A stretch of DNA of 13,972 bases from positions 1 to 13,972 of the forward strand of contig CAYPRM010000034.1 in NCBI GenBank assembly GCA_964413365.1, read 5' to 3'. The translations under genes and the position numbers were made by a program. Under the pieces are notes generated by a model, which was not told the origin of the DNA, searched no databases, and was given only the letters and a program-made list of their open reading frames with translations. How positions within the stretch are numbered: the stretch's first letter is position 1; each line of letters starts with the position of its first letter. This DNA comes from RGIG4608 sp964413365. GTDB lineage: Bacteria; Bacillota; Clostridia; Oscillospirales; CAG-272. Below are positions 1-7,941 of this stretch, piece by piece.

Positions 1-96
1 GACTTATAAAAAATATTAATAGCAAATTACGCACTTAGTTGCGGAATCAAGGATTCATATAAAAAAACTTGCAAACTTTATGAACCAGATATAAAA

Positions 97-342
97 ATGG
101 CACCTTTCTTTAAGCCCTATTATCATATGGCGAGAGAAGAATTTTACGAGATTAAATGGAAAGAAGGAATATTGCCAGAACACAAATGGCATACTCCATC
201 AGGTAAATTTCTAAGAGAGCATGCTGCATATGCATTTTTAGATGAAAATCTATGGAGTTTATTTCAAGACTTCCATTATAGGTGTCAGACAAGAAATAAC
301 ATCATAAATCATTATTTAAGACCTGATCAAGAATCCATATGA
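97..342 (+). CDS. Small protein of unknown function, first gene of the BREX-like operon in this window
   Basis: This 81-residue protein is not one I recognise. It is rich in aromatic and charged residues, has a near-central HTPSGKFLREHAAYAF stretch, and has no signal peptide or membrane segment, so it is probably cytosolic. Its stop overlaps the start of the BrxC gene in an ATGA junction, which indicates a real gene translated in series with BrxC. The ATG at 97 is the only ATG in the frame, and it has no Shine-Dalgarno sequence. The frame stays open back to position 10, just after a TAA at 7-9. Those upstream codons (with SCGIKDSYKKTCKLYE) read like protein, so it may instead be the tail of a longer, broken gene. 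Frame 3 from the left edge stops at 34-36 and could be the end of a separate upstream gene. By position it could be linked to BrxP, the PAPS-reductase-like protein of type 4 BREX, but no such motif is visible. Confidence 0.6.
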   Translation: MAPFFKPYYHMAREEFYEIKWKEGILPEHKWHTPSGKFLREHAAYAFLDENLWSLFQDFHYRCQTRNNIINHYLRPDQESI

Positions 343-3300
343 AATACAATGATATAGTTACTCTTCGCTCAATGCGTCCTGCTTATAACATCCAAGAAGA
401 AGTTAAGGACGAATGGAAAACTTTTATAGCCAATGACCAATTTAACGGCGTCCTTGAGCATATGATTAAAGCAGTTGCCAATAACGATGCTGATAATCAT
501 AAATCAATGTGGATTGCAGGTACTTATGGTACTGGCAAGAGTCATGCAGGAGCTGTTTTAAAGCATCTGTTTTGCGATCCGTTAGATGACATACGTGAAT
601 ATGTTGACGAAGAATATAAGGATGAGAAGTATGCGAAGCTAAAGAATTCACTATACAAAGTTAGACAGAAGAAACGTCTGTTCCCTGTTGAGCTGTATGG
701 GCAGCAAGCTATAGCTCATACGGAGGACTTGTCATTGCAACTTCAAAAGGAAATTAGTAATGCACTAAATGAGGCTGGCATTAATATAGCTGTACAAACA
801 GACTTTGATGCACTCGTTGAGCATATTGATGAGCAACCGACGATATGGCAATCGCTCATAGACAATAACAGTATTCTTAGCAGTGTTGCGCCAGATTTGA
901 GCAAACTTAAGCAGCTCTTATCATCATGCGACACTGAAGTTCTTGACCGTGTCCGTAATGCTCAGCGTGTTGCTGGCATTGATATCCGGTTAAAGGGCAA
1001 TAAGATCAAGCAATGGATCATTGAAGTCCAAAACAAGCTGCGTGAACTTGGTGAATATGATGGACTTTTAATAATTTGGGATGAATTCACTGAGATCGCT
1101 ACATCCAGCCTTGGTTTACCTCTGCTTAATCAGATACAAGAGATTGTTGAGACTTTGTCAAGTCCAGAAAACGATTCTTACTTTCTGCTTATATCCCATC
1201 CATCTGCACTTGGAGTGTTGGATGAAGGCAAGCGTGAGACTACTAAAGGTAGATATCACTACATGACTTACAACATGGAACCAGTATCTGCCTTTAAGAT
1301 TATGTCTAAAAAGTTCAAGGTCGTGAACCAAGAACTTTATAATGAAAGAAGAGACAGGTTCTTCTCACTTCACGGTGAGTTATTGGACATCTTCTCCTCC
1401 ACATCGGCAGATACGCAAGAAACCATACAGAATATAAAGAATCTATTCCCATTGCATCCGTCTACTGCCAATCTTGCGACATATTATGCTCGTGAAGCTG
1501 GAAGTAGCAGCCGTAGTGTGTTCGAATTCTTGGCAAGTGATGCTGTAAGAAATTTCCTTGACGATGAAAGCAATTATGAACACGAGAGAACCATAACTTG
1601 TGATTTGCTTTGGGACTATGTCCAACCTTATTTTGAAAGCGACTCAGCACGTTTTGGAGCAGTAACAGAGCGCTACAATAGTCACCACTTGGCTGTTGAA
1701 GCACAAGGAGAAGACTATCTGCGTGTATTTAAGGGTATTCTTCTTTTGAATGCCCTTAACAACATCGCTAATAGTGATACTGTAACACCAAGTCAACAAA
1801 ATATAGAGAATCTTTTTGTTGGCACAGAAGTATCATTTGAGTTACAAGATATTCTCGATTTCCTAAATGATAAGAGTATCATTCAGCGTCAACCAAATGG
1901 AAACTTTAGTATTCTATTTACAGCTCTGCCAGGAGAAGAGATTCTTGCAATCAAAGAAGAACTTTCTTCAAGTAATTACTTATATACAGATCAAGTAATT
2001 AAATTTGGTGACACTGCACGTCAGGCTTTTGACAAAAACCTTAAGCAAGTTGTGCGTCCATTGAACTACCAATTCTTCTCTAAGCAAGCGAACGAGTATA
2101 CACTACTCAACAAGATAGAGAATACTAAGGATAATGCCAAAAGCTATGAGACATTTTTAGCAATTCTTGTAGGTAAAGACAAGGACGAGATTTTTACTCT
2201 TAAGGATATTGCCGAAAAGAACTGTTCAGACAAGGAACGCTTTGCCAACACAGCCTTCGTTGTTATGGAAGAACCGCTTGGTGAAAAAGAGTATGAGCGA
2301 TTCATCGAATATCAGGCTAATGCTGAATGCGCACAACGACATGGACTTGCCAATCAGCAAAGAACTTATGCAAAGAATGCGTCAGAAATGATTTCTGCCT
2401 GGTGTACAAGAATGCGTGTACATAATGTTACTTTCTATTTTCATGGAGAAAACATGTCTATTGTAGGAAGCCGAATGGCATCTACTATAAACAACACTAT
2501 TGCCCCTGCCATATTCTATGCTGGACCAGAGTCATTAGGTAGTATTCGTGAAAAAAGTTCTGTCACTTACTGGAAGAAAGCATCTGTTAAAGCCACAGTA
2601 GATGCTATACTATCTTTTAGTAACAAACAAGATATTCTTGCGTCCCCAGCTTGTAGTGGACAAGCGCGCCATGTTGAATACCTTCTTCAAGACAGTGTTA
2701 ATGATGATTTGAGCTGGAAAAGTGATGTAAATCCTAATCATCCGTTAAAACGTGTCTGCGATTATATTGACGAATGGCTATCAGGAAAGCATACAAGCAA
2801 GAATCAGTCATTCAATCTTGGTGACAAATTGAAAGGATTGGCGGAACCTCCTTTTGGTCTTTTCCAAAGCTATGCACCAATGGCTATGGTTGCATTTGCT
2901 ATGCGTAAATATGTCAACCAAATATATGACACCAATGGCAAGCCACGCTCTGCGCAACACCTTATTGGAGATGTGGTTGAGATGTTCAATGCTTGGGAGA
3001 AGGGAAAAAGCAGTAATAAGCTAAACTTCATGTTTGAGAGCAAAGAAGCTGGTAAACTCAGTAAGAACTTGATTTCAATGTTCTCTTTGAAGAAATTGAA
3101 GGGTTACTCTGATATAAGTTCCCTGAAAGATGCTCGTTGGGCTATCACTCATGAATATGCTAAAGAGAAAGGCTATCCAATCTGGTCGTTGAAGTATTGT
3201 TCAAGCGAATATAACACAGATGACATGCGGACACTGATTGACAATGTTATAAAGGTCGTCAGTGACCCTGAGAGCATGAAAAATCCTGCTCTTCTCACAG

Positions 3301-3800
3301 ACACAATCAATGGATATGACAAATTGAAGTTCGAATGGGGTAACCTTATGGTGGAAAACAATGGTGGAAACTATAAGGAAGGTTTCGATAACTTCATGAA
3401 AAGCATAGACATTGTAAATATCAAAGATGAGGAACTTGAAGAAGCTTTTACATATCTAAAGCAACATCTTGAAGGTGAGGTTGGTCTTTGGAAAGAGGAT
3501 GAAGTAAGGGATTCCTTAAAGGACTGGCGAATGGACAAACAATACCGCGAGTCTGTAAAAAACCGTGGGAACCAGGCTCCAACTCCATCCACTCCAGCAT
3601 CAGGAGGAAGTTCACCACAATCAGGCTCAAGCGCGGGGGAACAGCCTACAGACCATGTATTAAAGACCCGTGAAGACCTTTCTAATTGGGTTAAGATGAC
3701 TCCTTCCGACGAAGCAAAAGATATTCTTGGCGAGATAATAAGTAAGGAAAATGGTTATGTGCTTGATATAATAATGAAGTATGTACAAGGAACGGACTAA
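339..3800 (+). CDS. brxC: BREX P-loop ATPase BrxC (type 4-like; PglY/BrxC family)
   Basis: This is the large P-loop ATPase found in all BREX phage-resistance systems; it is cytosolic and thought to act in the complex that senses or processes phage DNA. The N-terminal ATPase core is clear. The Walker A motif GTYGTGKSH is at residues 61-69. The Walker B region LLIIWDEFTE has its Asp and Glu at residues 248-249, and a sensor-like strand FLLISHPSAL lies near residue 282. The remaining ~800 residues are the long helical part typical of the family, and 1153 aa is a normal length. A Ser/Pro/Gly-rich linker (about residues 1075-1105) separates a short C-terminal helical domain. The gene starts inside the stop of the 81-aa gene (4-base overlap) and its last 20 bases overlap the pglZ start, so all three are probably co-translated. 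The BREX family call is firm. The type 4 assignment rests on gene order and the neighbouring PglZ. Confidence 0.88.
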   Translation: MKYNDIVTLRSMRPAYNIQEEVKDEWKTFIANDQFNGVLEHMIKAVANNDADNHKSMWIAGTYGTGKSHAGAVLKHLFCDPLDDIREYVDEEYKDEKYAKLKNSLYKVRQKKRLFPVELYGQQAIAHTEDLSLQLQKEISNALNEAGINIAVQTDFDALVEHIDEQPTIWQSLIDNNSILSSVAPDLSKLKQLLSSCDTEVLDRVRNAQRVAGIDIRLKGNKIKQWIIEVQNKLRELGEYDGLLIIWDEFTEIATSSLGLPLLNQIQEIVETLSSPENDSYFLLISHPSALGVLDEGKRETTKGRYHYMTYNMEPVSAFKIMSKKFKVVNQELYNERRDRFFSLHGELLDIFSSTSADTQETIQNIKNLFPLHPSTANLATYYAREAGSSSRSVFEFLASDAVRNFLDDESNYEHERTITCDLLWDYVQPYFESDSARFGAVTERYNSHHLAVEAQGEDYLRVFKGILLLNALNNIANSDTVTPSQQNIENLFVGTEVSFELQDILDFLNDKSIIQRQPNGNFSILFTALPGEEILAIKEELSSSNYLYTDQVIKFGDTARQAFDKNLKQVVRPLNYQFFSKQANEYTLLNKIENTKDNAKSYETFLAILVGKDKDEIFTLKDIAEKNCSDKERFANTAFVVMEEPLGEKEYERFIEYQANAECAQRHGLANQQRTYAKNASEMISAWCTRMRVHNVTFYFHGENMSIVGSRMASTINNTIAPAIFYAGPESLGSIREKSSVTYWKKASVKATVDAILSFSNKQDILASPACSGQARHVEYLLQDSVNDDLSWKSDVNPNHPLKRVCDYIDEWLSGKHTSKNQSFNLGDKLKGLAEPPFGLFQSYAPMAMVAFAMRKYVNQIYDTNGKPRSAQHLIGDVVEMFNAWEKGKSSNKLNFMFESKEAGKLSKNLISMFSLKKLKGYSDISSLKDARWAITHEYAKEKGYPIWSLKYCSSEYNTDDMRTLIDNVIKVVSDPESMKNPALLTDTINGYDKLKFEWGNLMVENNGGNYKEGFDNFMKSIDIVNIKDEELEEAFTYLKQHLEGEVGLWKEDEVRDSLKDWRMDKQYRESVKNRGNQAPTPSTPASGGSSPQSGSSAGEQPTDHVLKTREDLSNWVKMTPSDEAKDILGEIISKENGYVLDIIMKYVQGTD

Positions 3801-6198
3801 TTTTGACGATTTAAAGTCTCTTGTCCGGGAGGATAAACTCTCGATAGGGATGGATGCGACAACCCGTAATCGCTATCCTATTAGATTCGTATTGTTTGAT
3901 GATTTCAAGCAGTGCAATGCTTTTGTAGATTTCCTTCAATCAGAGATGGGAGCTGTTGTACATAGCGTGGATAAATGGATGGATCCCAATTATCCAGAGC
4001 TAATGTTGACCTATGTTCAATTGGCCGAACATATTAAAAACTACATAAAGCATTCAAATGGCATAGATAGCGTCATCGCTCCTTTCTCAGAATTGGCACG
4101 TTTCTATGATAATGAGCAAAACAAAACATTTGAAGCATTACTGAAAACTATAAAGGCAATAGAGGCATCTCCTATCGCATTAGAAAAGCACCAGCGTGTT
4201 TATATGCCAATAGTAGGTCTTGAAGGCAAGATGGAACCTTTCACGAAAGATTCCCAAAGTATTATATGGCGTTTAAAAACACCTGAACATCATTCAACAT
4301 ATCGTCTTATTCTCACAGATAACACCTCATATGGTGTTACAGGTCTCGATAGTCATTATACTACTGTACACAATATACTTGAATGGCTTTCAATATGGAA
4401 GGATTCGACCAAGCAGTCCAATTCAAATATAATCTGCACATCGCATAGCATTTTTGCTAATGCTAAATATGCGAAACCTGACAATGCCTTTGAATTTGAA
4501 ATATGCGAAAATGCTTATGATTTCTTAGCCAAGGGATTAAAACTAAAATTAGGAGACATTGCATTCGATCCGGATGAAGAATCCTATTGGGAGGAGTTTG
4601 CTCAGCATATAGACGTATCTCAAGATTTTGATTTTGGTAAATTTATCAACGAATATTACAATATAAGTTCTTTAGACAATTATGAGACTTTTATAAAATT
4701 GTGGCTTGACAACAATGGCAAATTTGACAGGTGGTTGTTGGCTAGGTATTATCAATCACACTCTGAAGCAGGAGATTATATTGGAAAGATATTAACAGAG
4801 ACAAAGTCATTTATTGGCAATAACTTTGTTGAGAATATGGCTATGAACTTTACATCTTCTCCTGATGAAATTAGAATAAGGCGCTACTGCCTAACAGAAG
4901 CAGCTCGCAAACATATCGTTATGCGTAATGAAGTGCAGTCCATTGTTGTGAAGCGTTTAGAAGCAATTGCTGATAAATATAATGCAACAAGCGCACTTAA
5001 ATATTTTACTGGAATTTCAGACAGGGAAAAGGAACTTGCGGTTTCTTGGCTTGGCAGAGGCTTGGTAGATGCAGATAAATTAAAGAACATCTTCCCAGAT
5101 CTTTATTATTATCTCTATGAACCTATAGGAGTATCGTATAACATTCCTTCATGGGTCTCTCCTTATTTTGATGCTTACAAAAAAGCAAAAATCAAGAATA
5201 AATACACCGACGAGATAAACGAGCAAATTAATAAATTAAATTCCTCTGAAGTAACGTTTGATTCTTGGTATCAGGATTTTTGTACGACAAGGACCTTGAT
5301 GATGAAACGAGAAGATATTGATGTCTACTTCTGGATAGATGGACTCGGTGTAGATTGGATTCCACTGGTCAAAAAAATCATCAATGAAAGGAACCAAAAT
5401 GGCATTTACCTTAATGATGTTAAAATAGCTAGAGCAATACTTCCTACTATTACCAGCGTAAATAAGCCAGACTTGCAGAAACTTCTTCCTGAAGGAGATG
5501 TACTGGAGAAAAGTGGTGACCTTGATACATTAGCTCACCAATCTACAAATGTCTGGCCCAAAACAATCGTAAAAGAAGTAGAAAAAGTCAGAGAAATTAT
5601 TGAGACGATACTTGATAAATATAATGGCAAGAGAATAGCCATTGTCTCTGACCATGGACTTACATATCTTTCTCAATTATGCAAAGGATTGGGACTAACA
5701 GGCGTAGAATCTGACCATCATGGCAGAATCGCTATCAAGAAAGATGGTAAATGGACAAAAGATAACAACTACATGATTCTCGAAGATGGAATCACGGCTT
5801 GTGCTTTAAACCATAAATCTCTTTGTGAAAAGGTTCCAAGTGGTCAAGGCATACATGGAGGTTGTACTCCAGAAGAAGTTCTTGTCCCTATATTTATTAT
5901 CTCTAATAAAGATACATCAATAGAATGGGATGCTGAGCTACTTACAACTGAAATATCGGGTGCAAATCCTATACTACAATATGAGATAAAGAATATCCCA
6001 TCAGTTGATATACCATATATCATTTATGATGGCAAAAAATACAACTTGCACCATCTTAACGGCAATAAGTATGAGAGTGATCCTCTCATTGTAAATCCTG
6101 ATGTAACAGAAGTTTCATTGCATATAGGCTCTATGTCTGTTGGAAGCGAAATACATATAACCTCTGGTGCAACAGAGAACGACCTGTTCGACTTTTAA
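3781..6198 (+). CDS. pglZ: BREX phosphatase-fold protein PglZ (type 4-like)
   Basis: PglZ is the hallmark protein of BREX systems and has an alkaline-phosphatase-superfamily fold. Its biochemical role is still uncertain. In the C-terminal half the metal-site motifs appear in order: FWIDGLG (Asp at residue 520), VSDHGL (Asp-His at 624-625), ESDHHG (Asp-His-His at 645-647) and GIHGGCTPEEVLVPI (His at 692), the last being the characteristic PglZ motif. All expected acidic and histidine ligands are present, so the site looks intact. The N-terminal half (about residues 1-500) is the helical region seen in PglZ proteins, opening with PIRFVLFDDF. Residues from about 715 to the end are beta-rich and close with the short tail ENDLFDF, possibly a docking peptide. 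The start overlaps the end of brxC by 20 bases, and the brxL gene begins 11 bases after its stop. The family is certain; subtype 4 is likely. Confidence 0.9.
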   Translation: MYKERTNFDDLKSLVREDKLSIGMDATTRNRYPIRFVLFDDFKQCNAFVDFLQSEMGAVVHSVDKWMDPNYPELMLTYVQLAEHIKNYIKHSNGIDSVIAPFSELARFYDNEQNKTFEALLKTIKAIEASPIALEKHQRVYMPIVGLEGKMEPFTKDSQSIIWRLKTPEHHSTYRLILTDNTSYGVTGLDSHYTTVHNILEWLSIWKDSTKQSNSNIICTSHSIFANAKYAKPDNAFEFEICENAYDFLAKGLKLKLGDIAFDPDEESYWEEFAQHIDVSQDFDFGKFINEYYNISSLDNYETFIKLWLDNNGKFDRWLLARYYQSHSEAGDYIGKILTETKSFIGNNFVENMAMNFTSSPDEIRIRRYCLTEAARKHIVMRNEVQSIVVKRLEAIADKYNATSALKYFTGISDREKELAVSWLGRGLVDADKLKNIFPDLYYYLYEPIGVSYNIPSWVSPYFDAYKKAKIKNKYTDEINEQINKLNSSEVTFDSWYQDFCTTRTLMMKREDIDVYFWIDGLGVDWIPLVKKIINERNQNGIYLNDVKIARAILPTITSVNKPDLQKLLPEGDVLEKSGDLDTLAHQSTNVWPKTIVKEVEKVREIIETILDKYNGKRIAIVSDHGLTYLSQLCKGLGLTGVESDHHGRIAIKKDGKWTKDNNYMILEDGITACALNHKSLCEKVPSGQGIHGGCTPEEVLVPIFIISNKDTSIEWDAELLTTEISGANPILQYEIKNIPSVDIPYIIYDGKKYNLHHLNGNKYESDPLIVNPDVTEVSLHIGSMSVGSEIHITSGATENDLFDF

Positions 6199-6209
6199 AG
6201 GTTAGAAAA

Positions 6210-7643
6210 ATGAAAGAAGAATTAAGTAACAAGATAAGAGAGTATTTCTCTGCAATGTCGATTTATAAAGACCCAGCAAAGACTAATAGTATCTTTGCCG
6301 GACGGAATCTGCCATCATTTGTAAAGGACTACTTGTTGAAAAGATACCTTGACATTAAGACAGGTGAGATAGACACTCAGGGACTTACTCAATTCCTTGA
6401 CAAGGTGATACCTGCCAAGTCCGGTTCTGTAAAAGATAGAATTATTTCTGGTGACGAAGTCGTTCTTCTTTGTCGTTTTACCATATATATTGATCTGGTA
6501 AAAGGACAAAAACAATTCGCTATTCCAGATTATGAAATCAAGCTACGAGAAGGAATCATCCCCGAATATACCTATCGCAAGCATCAAGGTGAGCTTGTTG
6601 ACGGTGAAAAATGGGGCATTGTTAAGCTATGTCTTCTACCTGATGACAATGGTACCAAGAACCATGTTCAGATGGTAGATTATAAACCATTTAAGCCATA
6701 TAGCTCCGTTGATGTTAATTACCTTGCAGAAGCACGAAAGCATTTTAGTACAACAGAATGGATTGATCTCCTTATCTCTGCTATGGAATATGATCCTGAT
6801 GGATTTCAAAATCTGACTCAAAAGATAGAATTCATCACAAGACTACTCATATTTATAGAGCCAAGACTGAATGTGATAGAACTTGCACCTAAAGGAACAG
6901 GTAAATCTTACGTGTACGGAAATCTTAGCAAATATGGATGGCTCGTGAGCGGAGGCAAAGTAACCCGTGCAAAGCTGTTCTATGACAAGGCTAAGCAGCA
7001 AAATGGCATTATCAAAAACCATGACTTTACGGTCTTTGATGAAATTCAGACAATAGTCTTTCAAGAACCTGCTGAAATACAAGCCGCACTCAAATCATAC
7101 CTTGAAAGTGGCAAGACAACTATAGACAACAATGAATTCAGTTCAGAATGTGGACTAATGCTAATGGGAAACATCCCACTTACAGCAGCAAGAGTGCCTG
7201 CTTCCCCAATGTACTTCGATTCCTTACCACAGAATTTTAGAGAGTCTGCATTATTAGACCGTTTCCATTGCTTCATAGAAGGATGGTTGCTTCCTCGTAT
7301 TGACAATAGTATGATCTTCCATGGATGGACTATCAATGTAGAGTACTTCTCTGAGATACTTCATTCAATGCGTACCGTCAATACGTATAGTCTTTTGTTT
7401 GATCAGCTAGTAAAATTCGAGGAGAAGGCAGATGTACGTGATTCTAAAGCTGTGAAAAGGATAGCAACTGCATATATGAAGTTGTTGTTCCCTAATTGGA
7501 CTAATGTTGAAGATGTCAACAAAGAAGACTTTAAAATGTACTGCCTTGATCCAGCCATACATCGTCGTGGTATTATAAAGGAACAATGCCACAACATTGA
7601 CCCTGAGTTCAAGACAAGAATGCCTGAGGTATACGTAAGATAG
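6210..7643 (+). CDS. brxL: BrxL-type AAA+ protein lacking the Lon protease domain
   Basis: BrxL is the BREX protein with an MCM-like AAA+ ATPase core that forms DNA-binding rings, usually followed by a Lon-type protease domain. Residues 1-200 match the BrxL N-terminal region. The AAA+ core follows, with Walker A APKGTGKS at residues 226-233, Walker B FTVFDE with Asp-Glu at 277-278, a sensor-1-like Asn near 321 in MGNIP, and an arginine-rich NFRESALLDRFHCF segment near 343-356. The protein ends at residue 477 with EFKTRMPEVYVR. The usual length is roughly 670-700 aa, so about 200 C-terminal residues with the Ser-Lys Lon active site are missing, and I see no Lon motif in the ORFs that follow. 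The AAA+ part is complete and the next gene has its own strong ribosome site, so this looks like a stable short form rather than a recent break. Confidence 0.87.
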   Translation: MKEELSNKIREYFSAMSIYKDPAKTNSIFAGRNLPSFVKDYLLKRYLDIKTGEIDTQGLTQFLDKVIPAKSGSVKDRIISGDEVVLLCRFTIYIDLVKGQKQFAIPDYEIKLREGIIPEYTYRKHQGELVDGEKWGIVKLCLLPDDNGTKNHVQMVDYKPFKPYSSVDVNYLAEARKHFSTTEWIDLLISAMEYDPDGFQNLTQKIEFITRLLIFIEPRLNVIELAPKGTGKSYVYGNLSKYGWLVSGGKVTRAKLFYDKAKQQNGIIKNHDFTVFDEIQTIVFQEPAEIQAALKSYLESGKTTIDNNEFSSECGLMLMGNIPLTAARVPASPMYFDSLPQNFRESALLDRFHCFIEGWLLPRIDNSMIFHGWTINVEYFSEILHSMRTVNTYSLLFDQLVKFEEKADVRDSKAVKRIATAYMKLLFPNWTNVEDVNKEDFKMYCLDPAIHRRGIIKEQCHNIDPEFKTRMPEVYVR

Positions 7644-7650
7644 AAGGAGG
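7644..7650 (+). promoter_or_regulatory. Strong Shine-Dalgarno site of the 92-aa gene
   Basis: The sequence AAGGAGG lies five bases before the ATG at 7656 and one base after the brxL stop. It is the best ribosome-binding site in the cluster and stands out because the other starts have weak or no such site. It supports the start of the small 92-aa gene and suggests that this gene is translated independently of brxL. Confidence 0.7.
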
Positions 7651-7655
7651 CTTTT

Positions 7656-7934
7656 ATGAGTAAAAATGATATTATCTTTCAAAAGATCATAAATAATGAA
7701 AGACTTGACAATGCTTTTGACATAACGCCTTCCAAATATCAGTCTATTGATATGGGTAAAAGGGCATTACAACCAGAAGTAAAAGCTATTGCCGAAATCA
7801 TTCATGACTTGAGTATTCAGATAGAACAAATAAAAGCAGACATGAGGATTCGCAATCAGTCTGGTACTGTCGTTATAGACCAATCCACTCTTCAATCTTC
7901 ATATCGCAAGGTCGTGTCAACACTTAGCAAATAG
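7656..7934 (+). CDS. Small helical protein of unknown function between BrxL and the SMC-like ATPase
   Basis: This 92-residue protein is not recognised. It appears soluble and mostly alpha-helical. A central segment (about residues 40-70, EVKAIAEIIHDLSIQIEQIK) has the heptad-like spacing of a short coiled coil, followed by a polar tail rich in Ser, Thr and Gln. There is no signal peptide, membrane segment or Cys cluster. The gene starts 12 bases after brxL and ends 7 bases before the SMC-like ATPase, so it is part of the same transcript. The strong Shine-Dalgarno sequence suggests it is made at a higher level than its neighbours. Its position next to a large coiled-coil ATPase fits a small partner or adaptor subunit, but this is inference from context only. 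Confidence 0.75.
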   Translation: MSKNDIIFQKIINNERLDNAFDITPSKYQSIDMGKRALQPEVKAIAEIIHDLSIQIEQIKADMRIRNQSGTVVIDQSTLQSSYRKVVSTLSK

Positions 7935-7941
7935 TTTAGCC

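Noticed and set aside
3..36. An open frame from the left edge ending at TAG 34-36 could be the tail of an upstream gene.
   Set aside because: Eleven codons are too few to support a gene, and other frames are also partly open in this AT-rich DNA.
44..56. A small inverted repeat GAATC-AAG-GATTC ahead of the first gene.
   Set aside because: A 5-bp stem with a 3-base loop in AT-rich DNA is expected by chance and has no T-run.
7061..7336. A 91-codon minus-strand ORF inside brxL, with similar ones inside brxC, the SMC-like gene and the AlbA_2 gene.
   Set aside because: All lie fully within well-supported plus-strand genes, have no recognisable domains or start signals, and look like antisense shadows.
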